A stretch of 60,703 nucleotides of DNA from VGEM01 sp033764265 (GTDB lineage: Bacteria; Pseudomonadota; Alphaproteobacteria; Rhodospirillales; Rhodospirillaceae): the NCBI GenBank assembly GCA_033764265.1, contig JANRJB010000389.1, positions 1 to 60,703 on the forward strand, in the 5' to 3' direction. Below the pieces are notes generated by a model. The model was given only the letters and a program-made list of their open reading frames with translations, was not told the origin of the DNA and did not search any database. Below are positions 36,507-44,428 of this stretch, piece by piece (position 1 is the stretch's first letter; each line of letters opens with the position of its first letter). Made by a program: the position numbers and the translations under genes.

Positions 36507-37439
36507 ATGAAGATCACGACGCGGGTGAAGAAGATTCTCGACGCCTACGACAGCGACAATCCGGGCACCAAGACCAACCTCGCCCGCATCTTGATGAACG
36601 GCCGCCTCGGCGGCACCGGCAAGCTGGTGATCCTGCCGGTCGACCAGGGTTTCGAGCACGGCCCGGCGCGCAGTTTCGCCCCTAATCCGCCCGGCTACGA
36701 ACCGCACTACCACTGGCAGCTGGCCGTCGATGCCGGCCTGTCGGCCTTCGCCGCACCCCTGGGCATGATCGAGGATGGCGCCGGCACCTTCGCGGGCGCC
36801 GTGCCGACCATCCTGAAGGTCAACAGCGCCAACTCGCTCAACGGCGAAAAGGACGCGCCGTCCCAGGCCATCACCGCCGGCGTGCAGGATGCATTGCGCC
36901 TGGGCTGTTCGGCCATCGGCTACACCATCTATCCAGGCTCGGGCGCGGCCTACGAGATGATGAACGATCTGCGCGACCTGACCGCCGAAGCCAAGGACGC
37001 CGGCCTGGCCGTGGTCGTATGGTCGTACCCACGCGGACAGTACGTGACCAAAGAGGGCGAGACCGGCTTCGACGTGGTCGCCTACGCGGCCCACATGGCC
37101 GCGCTCTTGGGCGCGCACATCATCAAGGTCAAGCTGCCGACCGATCATCTCGATCAGGCCGAAGCCAAGAAAGTTTACGAAAGCCAGAACATTCCGCGCG
37201 GCACGCTTGCCGAGCGGGTGCGACACGTGGTGCAGAGCTGCTTCGGCGGCCGGCGCATTGTGGTGTTTTCCGGCGGCGGCAAGAAGGGCGAGGGCGACCT
37301 GTTCGAGGAAGCCAAGGCCATTCGCGACGGCGGCGGCAACGGCTCGATCATCGGCCGCAATTCGTTCCAGCGTCCGCGCGAGGACGCCATCGCCTTGCTC
37401 GGCAAGCTGATCGACATCTACAAGGGCAAGGATGAGTAG
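36507..37439 (+). CDS. fbaB: Fructose-bisphosphate aldolase, class I (DhnA/FbaB type)
   Basis: Cleaves fructose-1,6-bisphosphate through a Schiff base. 310 residues: MKITTRVKKILDAYDSDNPG, LVILPVDQGFEHGPARSF, GYTIYPGSGAAYEMM, the candidate Schiff-base lysine in AHIIKVKLPTDHL, and the phosphate-binding VFSGGGKKGEGDLFEEA and GGNGSIIGRNSFQR. This is the archaeal-type class I aldolase. ATG 36507 follows AAAGGACGGG. The stop overlaps the start of thiE. Confidence 0.93.
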   Translation: MKITTRVKKILDAYDSDNPGTKTNLARILMNGRLGGTGKLVILPVDQGFEHGPARSFAPNPPGYEPHYHWQLAVDAGLSAFAAPLGMIEDGAGTFAGAVPTILKVNSANSLNGEKDAPSQAITAGVQDALRLGCSAIGYTIYPGSGAAYEMMNDLRDLTAEAKDAGLAVVVWSYPRGQYVTKEGETGFDVVAYAAHMAALLGAHIIKVKLPTDHLDQAEAKKVYESQNIPRGTLAERVRHVVQSCFGGRRIVVFSGGGKKGEGDLFEEAKAIRDGGGNGSIIGRNSFQRPREDAIALLGKLIDIYKGKDE

Positions 37440-38100
37440 CGCGCCCGGCGGCGCCACGGCCGAACCGCAGCCCGCCCGCTGCCGGCTGTACCTGATCACG
37501 CCGCCGGACATCCCCGACCTCGAGGCTTTCGCCCACCAGCTCGACAATGCGTTGGCGGCCGGCGATGTAGCGTGCGTTCAGTTGCGCCTGAAAGGCGCCG
37601 ACGACGCGACCATCGGCGCGGCCGTGACGCGGCTGATGCCGGTCTGCCACGCGCGCGATGTCGCGTTCATTCTCAACGACCGACCCGACCTCGCCGCAGC
37701 ACTCGGATGCGATGGCGTGCACATCGGGCCCGACGACATGCCTTATGACGACGCCCGTCGGCTGGTCGGCCCCGGTGCGACGGTGGGCGTGTCGGCGAAA
37801 AACTCGCGCCACCGGGCGATGGAGTTGGCCGAGCGGGGCGCCGATTACGTGGCATTCGGCGCGTTCTTCCCCTCGCCCACCAAGGCCGACACACAGCCTG
37901 TGGATCCGGACATCCTCGAGATCTGGAGCTCCACCACCACGGTGCCGTGTGTGGCGATCGGCGGCATCACGGTGAACAATTGCGCGCCCCTGGTCGCCGC
38001 CGGCGCGGACTTCCTGGCCGTCAGCAGCGGCGTGTGGTCGTACCCCGCCGGCCCGGCCGCGGCGGTTGCCGAGTTCAACCGCTTGTTTTCGCGGGGATAA
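37432..38100 (+). CDS. thiE: Thiamine-phosphate synthase family protein
   Basis: Joins HMP-PP and thiazole phosphate. 222-residue TIM barrel: RCRLYLITPPDIPD, CVQLRLKGADDATI, FILNDRPDLAAALGCDGVHIG, GVSAKNSRHRAMELAERGADYVAFGAFFPS, CVAIGGITVNNC. The substrate-binding lysines and the NDR and HxG motifs are present; the usual GVSTH is GVSAK here, as in some alphaproteobacterial members that sit next to class I aldolase. Overlaps the fbaB stop by 8 bases, so it is cotranscribed. Confidence 0.87.
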   Translation: MSSAPGGATAEPQPARCRLYLITPPDIPDLEAFAHQLDNALAAGDVACVQLRLKGADDATIGAAVTRLMPVCHARDVAFILNDRPDLAAALGCDGVHIGPDDMPYDDARRLVGPGATVGVSAKNSRHRAMELAERGADYVAFGAFFPSPTKADTQPVDPDILEIWSSTTTVPCVAIGGITVNNCAPLVAAGADFLAVSSGVWSYPAGPAAAVAEFNRLFSRG

Positions 38101-38246
38101 CCCCTCTCCCCGCCTGCCGCGCGGCAGCCTTTGGTCTTGGCGTGATTGCGATTTCCGCTTATGTTCCGGCTCGAAATAGCGCGCGCCACGCGCATGGCAC
38201 GATCCATGGCACGATCCAAGTCATCATCCAAAGGGACTGCGACACC

Positions 38247-38780
38247 ATGACTTCCACGACCCATCGCATCATCTTGGCGACCGCCATTGTCGGTCTCGCT
38301 CTGGCCAATCCGGCCGTCGCCCAGGACAAGAAAGACGGTGACGCCAACACGCTGCCGCACTGCAGCCCGCGGGTTGCCGAGCTGTGCGACAAGCTGACCA
38401 GCATCGACGCCATCGGCGCGGATACCTGGAAGGTCGCGGCCTACGGCTCGACCGCCTGCATCAACAGCAAGACGATCCAGACCGAGCGTCGCAAGCGCCG
38501 CGACCGCCTGGAATACGACGAGCGCCTGGCCAAGGCCGCCAAGGAAAAGGGCCAGGAGCACACACCCTGGCAGCCGCTGGAAAGCGCGGCGGACTTTTCG
38601 GCGCGCACCAATTCGCAATGCGACGGCAGCTATGCCCATTATTGCGCCGAAATGCGCCGCGAGGCCGGCACCTTGAAGGATGAAACCGTGCGCGCGCAGA
38701 CCGCGGCGCTGGTCGAGTCCATGTGCGGCGGCCAGACTGCCGAGGCAACCCCGGCCGCTGCCGCGCCGGCGGCGCGCTAA
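38247..38780 (+). CDS. Small exported protein of unknown function
   Basis: 177 residues with a clear signal peptide, MTSTTHRIILATAIVGLALANPAVAQ-D. The mature part is hydrophilic and has six cysteines (HCSPRVAELC, STACINSK, NSQCDGSYAHYC, ESMCGG), enough for disulfides in the periplasm. The C-terminus is Ala/Pro rich. ATG 38247 follows AAAGGGA. No family recognised. It is followed by a strong terminator, so it ends the fbaB-thiE transcription unit or stands alone. Confidence 0.75.
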   Translation: MTSTTHRIILATAIVGLALANPAVAQDKKDGDANTLPHCSPRVAELCDKLTSIDAIGADTWKVAAYGSTACINSKTIQTERRKRRDRLEYDERLAKAAKEKGQEHTPWQPLESAADFSARTNSQCDGSYAHYCAEMRREAGTLKDETVRAQTAALVESMCGGQTAEATPAAAAPAAR

Positions 38781-38801
38781 GCCGAATCTCCTAAAGCCGA
38801 T

Positions 38802-38835
38802 AACGCGCAGGCCGGCTGGCCTGCGCGTTTTTTTT
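38802..38835 (+). terminator. Strong rho-independent terminator
   Basis: Stem AACGCGCAGGCC/GGCCTGCGCGTT (12 bp, four-base loop) followed by an eight-T run. Lies 21 bp after the exported-protein stop. Confidence 0.92.
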
Positions 38836-38858
38836 CGCGCGAACGCTCCTCAGAAAAA

Positions 38859-38894
38859 CAAACGCCCCACCCGGCAGCCCGGGCGGGGCGTTTG
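38859..38894 (-). terminator. Rho-independent terminator of the HU gene
   Basis: Stem CAAACGCCCC/GGGGCGTTTG with an imperfectly paired GC-rich middle, followed on the minus strand by TTTTTC. Located 46 bp past the HU stop and back to back with the preceding plus-strand terminator. Confidence 0.88.
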
Positions 38895-38940
38895 AAAAAC
38901 GCCGCAACGTCGGCTGGACGCGAACGTCCGGCCGTACGCT

Positions 38941-39243
38941 TTAGACGGCTTCCTTCAGTTCCTTGGCGGCGCGGAAGGCGACCTTCTTGCTCGCCTTGAT
39001 CTGAATCGGCTCGCCGGTGGCCGGATTGCGGCCCATGCGCGCCGGACGCTTGCGCACTTGCATCACGCCGAGGCCGGCCATGCGGATCTTGTCGCCCTTT
39101 TTCAGGTGCTTGGTGATCAGGGAGACCAGATCGGACAGCATGCCCAGAGCGGCCTTTTTCGGCACGTCATGCTGTTCGGCGAGCGTCGCCGACAGATGCT
39201 TGAGGGTGACGACAGCCTGCTTGGAGGTGGTTTTCGCAGCCAT
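38941..39243 (-). CDS. HU/IHF-family DNA-binding protein
   Basis: Nucleoid protein of 100 residues. N-terminal helices KHLSATLAEQHDVPKKAALGMLSDLVSLI, then the DNA-bending arm region GDKIRMAGLGVMQVRKRPARMGRNPATGEPIQIKASKKVAFRAAKELK, with the conserved Pro in RNPATGE. It has an N-terminal extension relative to E. coli HU (MAAKTTSKQAVVTL), making it a HU variant rather than IHF. Start supported by AGGAAAAGAGA upstream. Confidence 0.92.
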   Translation of the reverse strand: MAAKTTSKQAVVTLKHLSATLAEQHDVPKKAALGMLSDLVSLITKHLKKGDKIRMAGLGVMQVRKRPARMGRNPATGEPIQIKASKKVAFRAAKELKEAV

Positions 39244-39389
39244 TCTCTTTTCCTATGTGTTGAGCGCCGAAGGCTTTCGGCGGCACGAAACAAACACAGC
39301 CGCCGGGCTTATGCAAGCGCGACGTTCGATTTATCCCCAGAAAATGGGCCTTTCCAGCATCGCGGATTTCTGATGCCGACTCCACGGGC

Positions 39390-40472
39390 CTAACTTGCGC
39401 CTCCGTCGTCGACCGGCGCCCACAACACGTCGTCGATCCGCTGCGCGTGCGCGGCCAACATGACCAGCCGATCGAAGCCGAGCGCGCAACCCGAACACGC
39501 CGGCACGCCGGCCTCGAGCGCGCGTAGAAAGTCCTCGTCGAGCGGCGGCGCGGCGCCGTAAAGCCGTTCATGAAGGGCGCGATCTTGGGCGAAGCGCGCG
39601 CGTTGTTCGGCCGCGTCGGTCAGTTCCGAGTAGCCGTTGGCCAGTTCGACGCCGCACGCATACATCTCGAATCGCTCGGCAATTCGGGCGTTTCCGGGCT
39701 TGCGGCGGGCCAACGCGGCCAACGGCGCGGGGTAATCGCACAGCATCGTGAGACGTCCGTGACCGAGATGAGGCTCGATCCGGTCGAGCATCACGCGGAA
39801 GAACACGTCTTCCCACCGATCATGCGCCTGGGCCCGAACGCCGATCCCCGTGGCCGCGGCGATCAGCGCCGCCGGGTCGGGATCACCGTCGGGTGTGTCG
39901 CCGATCGTCGCCAACAGATCGATGCCGGCATGGCGACCGAACGCCTCCTGCACCGACAGGCGCTCGGGCGCGAGCGCGGCATCGCAGGCAACGCCCTGCC
40001 ACCACAGCAGGCCGTCGTGTTCCAGGGTGCGCTGTGCCACGCGCGCCGTCTTGGCGGCGAGCGCGGCGCAATCGGTCATCATGGCGGCATAGTCGGTGCC
40101 GACGCGGTACCACTCGAGCATGGTGAACTCGGGGTGATGCAGCGGCCCCCGTTCGCCATCGCGGAACACGCGAGCCTGTTGCCAGATCTTGCCCAGCCCG
40201 CCGGCCAACAGTTTCTTCATCGCGAATTCGGGCGAGGTCTGCAGGTTCAAATGGCGCCCGCCGGCCGCGAACGGCTCGTGCAGCGTGGTACGTAACGGCC
40301 TGATATGCCGTTCGATTCCGCCTGAAACCTGCAGGATCGGGGTTTCGACTTCGATGAATCCTTCGGCCTGGAAATAGGCGCGCACCGCCTTGGTCGCCGC
40401 CCGACGCGCGTCCAGCGCGGGGCGTCGTCGGGACAGCGACTCCGGGTGCCACCAAGGCGGGTCTGCGGGCAT
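39390..40472 (-). CDS. epmA: EF-P lysine lysyltransferase (GenX/PoxA)
   Basis: Lysyl-tRNA-synthetase catalytic-core paralogue that attaches beta-lysine to EF-P rather than to tRNA. About 360 residues with no anticodon-binding domain. Class II motifs: AEGFIEVETPIL (motif 1), WQQARVFRDGERGPLHHPEFTMLEWY (motif 2) and CSGCALGFDRLVMLAA (motif 3). Start ATG 40472 (MPADPPWWHPESL). It is divergent from efp, the gene of its target, with a shared 142-bp promoter region. epmB is not in the window. Confidence 0.93.
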   Translation of the reverse strand: MPADPPWWHPESLSRRRPALDARRAATKAVRAYFQAEGFIEVETPILQVSGGIERHIRPLRTTLHEPFAAGGRHLNLQTSPEFAMKKLLAGGLGKIWQQARVFRDGERGPLHHPEFTMLEWYRVGTDYAAMMTDCAALAAKTARVAQRTLEHDGLLWWQGVACDAALAPERLSVQEAFGRHAGIDLLATIGDTPDGDPDPAALIAAATGIGVRAQAHDRWEDVFFRVMLDRIEPHLGHGRLTMLCDYPAPLAALARRKPGNARIAERFEMYACGVELANGYSELTDAAEQRARFAQDRALHERLYGAAPPLDEDFLRALEAGVPACSGCALGFDRLVMLAAHAQRIDDVLWAPVDDGGAS

Positions 40473-40515
40473 GAGACAGCGCGCTCTGAACGGGGTCGAC
40501 GGGCGGCGGACGCGG

Positions 40516-40544
40516 TTGCCTCGCCGGGGGCAACCTGTTACAAG
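40516..40544 (+). promoter_or_regulatory. Candidate efp promoter
   Basis: TTGCCT, 17-base spacer, TACAAG, about 70 bp upstream of the efp ATG in the region shared with divergent epmA. Modest match to sigma-70 consensus. Confidence 0.4.
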
Positions 40545-40614
40545 CGCGCGCTTTTTCCAAGGCAATTCCCAAGCCAATTCAACGCTTTTTTCGTCGGAAC
40601 GAACGGACGCCGCC

Positions 40615-41181
40615 ATGAAGATTCAAGCCAACACCATCCGCGCCGGCATGGTGATCGAGAACGAAGGCAAGCAGTGGTCGGTGTTGAAGATTCAACTGCT
40701 CCAGCCCGGCAAGGGCGGCGCGTTCATCCAGGTTGAGATGCGCGACGTGGCCACCGGCGTGAAATCGCAGGCGCGCTGGCGCACCGCCGACACCGTCGAG
40801 CGTCTGGAAGTGCGCCAGCACGAGTGCCAGTTCCTGTTCCGCGAGGGCGACATTTTCACCTTCATGGACAACGAATCCTTCGACCAGTTCAATGTGCCGG
40901 CCGAACTGGTCGGCGAACGGGCGATCTTCCTTCAGGACAACATGAACGTTACGGTGGACTTCATCGAAGGCAAACCGGTGTCGGTCAACCTGCCGCAGAC
41001 CGTGGTGCTGACCGTGGTCGAGGCCGATCCGGTGGTGAAGGGCCAGACCGCGTCGTCGTCGTACAAGCCCGGCAAGCTGGAGAACGGCGCCAAGATCATG
41101 CTGCCGCCGTTCGTCGATGCCGGTACGCGGGTCGTGGTCAGCACCGAAGACGGCTCCTACGTCGAACGCGCCAAAGATTGA
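40615..41181 (+). CDS. efp: Translation elongation factor P
   Basis: Relieves ribosome stalling at polyproline. 188 residues, three beta domains: MKIQANTIRAGMVIENEGKQWSVLK, the modification loop QLLQPGKGGAF with Lys33 as the EpmA target, and the C-terminal signature GQTASSSYKPGKLENGAKIMLPPFVDAGTRV. The presence of PGKG and of epmA next door supports beta-lysylation. Proline-rich proteins are common in this window (TolA, CpoB and the 42.2-kb OmpA-like protein), so EF-P has obvious clients. Confidence 0.97.
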   Translation: MKIQANTIRAGMVIENEGKQWSVLKIQLLQPGKGGAFIQVEMRDVATGVKSQARWRTADTVERLEVRQHECQFLFREGDIFTFMDNESFDQFNVPAELVGERAIFLQDNMNVTVDFIEGKPVSVNLPQTVVLTVVEADPVVKGQTASSSYKPGKLENGAKIMLPPFVDAGTRVVVSTEDGSYVERAKD

Positions 41182-41223
41182 GCGTTCGGCTCGGCCCGCG
41201 CCGCCAGTTCGCCGGGTAGACCC

Positions 41224-42024
41224 ATGCCGCCACGTTCCGCGCTCATCAATGTCATGGTCGCCGCCGCCGAGAAGACGGCGCGCGCGCTCAAGCGCGACTT
41301 CGGCGAGGTCGAACAGTTGCAGGTGTCGCGCAAGGGGCCGGGCGATTTCGTCTCGGCGGCCGACGTGCGCGCCGAAAAGCAGCTGGTGGCCGAGCTGAGC
41401 AAGGCCCGCCCCAATTTCGGCTTCGTGCTTGAAGAAGGCGGCGTGATCGCCGGGGCGGACCCCGATCAGCGCTGGATCATCGATCCGATCGACGGCACCA
41501 CCAATTTCCTGCACGGCATTCCGCATTTCGCGATGTCCATCGCCTTGCAGCAGGGCGAAGCGATTGTCGCCGGGGTGATCCTCAACCCTGCCACCGACGA
41601 CCTGTTCGTCGCCGAAAAGGGCCAGGGAGCGTTTCTCAACAACCGACGCCTACGCGTGTCGGCCCGTACGCGCCTCGACGACGCGGTGATCGCCACCGGC
41701 ATCCCCCATGGCGACCGCGTCACCGGCGACCGCCGCGCCATGTACCTGCGCCAGCTTGAGCGCGTGATGGGGGCGACGGCAGGTGTGCGCCGCGCCGGCA
41801 CCGCGTCGCTCGATCTCGCCTATGTAGCCGCCGGCCGCTACGACGGTTTCTGGGAGTTGAGTCTGAAGCCGTGGGATATCGCGGCGGGCATCCTGCTGGT
41901 GCGCGAAGCGGGCGGATTCGTCACCGACCTCGCAGGGCCCGGCGATGCGCTGCTGACCGGCAATATCCTGGCCGCCAACGCCGATCTGCACGAACCATTG
42001 CGCGCGTTGCTCGCCGGGGCGTAA
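41224..42024 (+). CDS. suhB: Inositol-1-monophosphatase family protein SuhB
   Basis: Mg-dependent phosphatase; in E. coli SuhB also takes part in rRNA antitermination complexes. 266 residues: FGFVLEEGGVIAGADPDQRW, the metal motif WIIDPIDGTTNFLHGIPHF, and LSLKPWDIAAGILLVREAGG. All Asp/Glu ligands are in place. Lies 42 bp after efp, probably cotranscribed. Confidence 0.93.
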   Translation: MPPRSALINVMVAAAEKTARALKRDFGEVEQLQVSRKGPGDFVSAADVRAEKQLVAELSKARPNFGFVLEEGGVIAGADPDQRWIIDPIDGTTNFLHGIPHFAMSIALQQGEAIVAGVILNPATDDLFVAEKGQGAFLNNRRLRVSARTRLDDAVIATGIPHGDRVTGDRRAMYLRQLERVMGATAGVRRAGTASLDLAYVAAGRYDGFWELSLKPWDIAAGILLVREAGGFVTDLAGPGDALLTGNILAANADLHEPLRALLAGA

Positions 42025-42153
42025 TCCGTTGCGTCGGCACGACAGCCCCGCCGCAACGATTGTGCCGCGCAAATGCCATGATGTACGCTGAGTGTTCACC
42101 GTTACGTAACCACTTGGCCCCTATTCGTTTCCGGTTCGGAAAGGAGCTCGGGC

Positions 42154-43161
42154 GTGACGACAACTCCTGATGCGGGCGCAGCGCGCCGATCCCTGCGCGG
42201 CCGGCCTGCCGCGCTGGCGGCGGTCAGCGCGGTGACATTGGCCATTGCGATGTCCCATTCGGCAGCGCCCGCGACAGCGCAAGACACCGGCGCGGTCTCG
42301 GTCGATATGGGCGCCCTGGATGCAACCGGCGCAGCGCCGTCCATGGGACTGCGGGTCCCCGCGCCGGCCATGGGCCGTATCGTGCTGACGCCGCCGCCGG
42401 GCGTGCGCCCGATGTCGTCATCCGCGACGAGCGGCCCGATCAAGTTGAAGCCGCCCGGTCAGGCGAGCACGCCACAGCGCCGTGCGGCGGCGGCGCGACC
42501 CGCGCCGCAAGCCGAGCCCGCGCCGCAACCTGCGCCGGTCCCGTCCGCGGCTGTCGCGCCAACACCCGCACCGGTCGTCGCACCACCGGCCCCAGCCCCG
42601 GCACCTGAACCCGCTGTTGCCTCACCCGCACCCGCCGCTGACCCGGCCCCTGCTCCAGTGCCCGCAACCGCCGCTGCGCCACCGTCACCGATGGTCCCGT
42701 CGCCGGCCGCGGCCCGGGCTGCGTCAACCGAACAGGCCGGCCCGGCGCTGGCTTTCGGTCCGACCGAGACCGAACCCCCGGCCGACACTCCGCCGGAGCA
42801 GGCCGCATCGTTGCCGGACCCGGCAACGGGTGGACTCAGCGAAGAAACCGCCACGACGCTGACGCTGCCGTTCGCCGCCGGCGTTGCCGAGATCACTGGG
42901 TCGTCGCTGGCGGACATCAAGGCCTTAGCCGAGCGCATGGCCGGCGATCGTTCGCTGCGCGTGCAGCTCATGGCCTATGCGTCGGACCCGGAGAAAAACA
43001 CCAGCCGCGCCCGCCGCCTGGCGTTGGACCGCGCGGTGGCGGTACGCAACCTGTTGATCGACGCCGCGGTGGAACGGACCCGCATCGAGGTGCGCGCGCT
43101 GGGGGATCAACTCGATTCCGGCCCGCCCGACCGGGTGGACGCGATCGTGGTGAAGCGCTGA
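42154..43161 (+). CDS. Exported Pro/Ala-rich protein with C-terminal OmpA-like domain
   Basis: 335 residues. GTG start preceded by GGAAAGGAG. An N-terminal hydrophobic segment (AALAAVSAVTLAIAMSHSA) reads as a signal peptide with cleavage near PATAQ. Residues about 100-210 are a Pro/Ala linker. The C-terminal 110 residues resemble the OmpA peptidoglycan-binding fold: LTLPFAAGVAEITGSS, LRVQLMAYASDPEKNTSRARRLALDRAVAVRNLLI and RIEVRALGDQ, although the usual NxxLSxxRA is SRARRLALDRA. It sits 40 bp before the MotA-like gene and is probably part of the same unit. Confidence 0.75.
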   Translation: MTTTPDAGAARRSLRGRPAALAAVSAVTLAIAMSHSAAPATAQDTGAVSVDMGALDATGAAPSMGLRVPAPAMGRIVLTPPPGVRPMSSSATSGPIKLKPPGQASTPQRRAAAARPAPQAEPAPQPAPVPSAAVAPTPAPVVAPPAPAPAPEPAVASPAPAADPAPAPVPATAAAPPSPMVPSPAAARAASTEQAGPALAFGPTETEPPADTPPEQAASLPDPATGGLSEETATTLTLPFAAGVAEITGSSLADIKALAERMAGDRSLRVQLMAYASDPEKNTSRARRLALDRAVAVRNLLIDAAVERTRIEVRALGDQLDSGPPDRVDAIVVKR

Positions 43162-43201
43162 TCCCGGTGGCCAACGCCCACGCAGCGTCGGAGACGCGAG
43201 C

Positions 43202-44419
43202 ATGACGCGCACGTACCTGACGCGGATGGTGCTGTTCCTGGTGGCCGTCGGCGTCGGCGCCGCGCTGATCGCCAACGTCCTGATCGACATTTTCCTGGTC
43301 AACCCGCTGCTCAACGGCGCGATCTTTGGCGTCATCCTGACCGGCGTGTTCTTGAATTTCCGCCAGGTGATGCAGTTGGCGCCGGAACTGGCGTGGATCG
43401 AGCGCTTTCGCGATACGTCCCGCGGCGACATCCCGGCCGACGAACCGCTCGCCGAACAGCGCTCGACGGCGATCGAGTCCAATGACGCGGCGGGCGAGGT
43501 CCGCCTGCTGTCGCCAATGGCGCGGATGCTGGCCGACCGGCGCGGCCGCGGCCGGTTGACGCTCAGCGCACCGGCAATGCGCACGCTGCTCGACGGCATC
43601 GCCGCGCGCCTGGACGAAAGCCGTGAGCTGTCGCGCTACTTTACCGGTCTTTGCATTTTCCTCGGCCTGCTCGGCACGTTCTGGGGGCTGTTGGGCACGA
43701 TCACCTCGGTCAGCGACGTGATTCAGAATCTCAGCGTGTCGGGCAGCGAAGTGTCCGGGATGTTCGACGAGCTGAAGCGCGGTCTGGAAGCGCCGCTGTC
43801 GGGCATGGGCACGGCCTTCTCGTCGTCGCTGTTCGGCCTGGGCGGTTCGCTGGTGCTGGGTTTCCTCGACCTGCAGGCCGGCCAGTCGCAAAACAAGTTC
43901 TTCAACGAACTGGAGGAATGGCTGTCGGGCCTGACCAAGCTGTCATCGGGCACGGTCGGAGCCGAAGGCGAACAGGGCGTGTCGGCCTACACCGAGGCGC
44001 TGCTCGAGAAGACCGCCGAGAGCCTGGAAGGACTGCAGCGCATCCTGGCCCGCAGCGAACAGGGCCGGCAGGCGACCAGCCAGCAGTTCGTCGAAATGAA
44101 CGACAAGCTCGCCATCCTGACCGACCAGATGCGCACCGAAACCCAGGTGCTGCTGCGGGTGGCGGAGAACCAGAAGGAATTGACGCCGCTGTTGAAGCGG
44201 CTGAACGAAGCCATGCCGTCGTTCGCCGCGCCGGCCAGTGGAATCGATGACGCGTCGCGGGCCCACCTGCGCAACATCGACGCCGGGTTGTCGCGCCTCT
44301 TGATCCTGCTGGAGACCGGGCGCGACGAAGCGGTACGGGACATCCGCGACGAGATCAAGTTGTTGGCCAAGACCGTCGCCACCGCCGCGCGCGAAGGCGG
44401 CGGCGGGCCCGACGCCTAG
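43202..44419 (+). CDS. MotA/TolQ/ExbB-like ion-channel protein with coiled-coil tail
   Basis: 405 residues. Membrane segments: VLFLVAVGVGAALIANVLI (about 10-30), NGAIFGVILTGVFLNF, FTGLCIFLGLLGTFWGLLGTI (about 145-165) and SSSLFGLGGSLVLGFLDL (about 205-222). The last two match the conserved channel helices of MotA/ExbB. Residues beyond 260 form a hydrophilic, coiled-coil-prone tail, which distinguishes it from TolQ and ExbB and recalls flagellar MotA or ZorA proteins. It is followed 9 bp later by a MotB-like gene. Not TolQ: a canonical tolQ is elsewhere in this window. Confidence 0.8.
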   Translation: MTRTYLTRMVLFLVAVGVGAALIANVLIDIFLVNPLLNGAIFGVILTGVFLNFRQVMQLAPELAWIERFRDTSRGDIPADEPLAEQRSTAIESNDAAGEVRLLSPMARMLADRRGRGRLTLSAPAMRTLLDGIAARLDESRELSRYFTGLCIFLGLLGTFWGLLGTITSVSDVIQNLSVSGSEVSGMFDELKRGLEAPLSGMGTAFSSSLFGLGGSLVLGFLDLQAGQSQNKFFNELEEWLSGLTKLSSGTVGAEGEQGVSAYTEALLEKTAESLEGLQRILARSEQGRQATSQQFVEMNDKLAILTDQMRTETQVLLRVAENQKELTPLLKRLNEAMPSFAAPASGIDDASRAHLRNIDAGLSRLLILLETGRDEAVRDIRDEIKLLAKTVATAAREGGGGPDA

Positions 44420-44428
44420 GGGCCGGCC

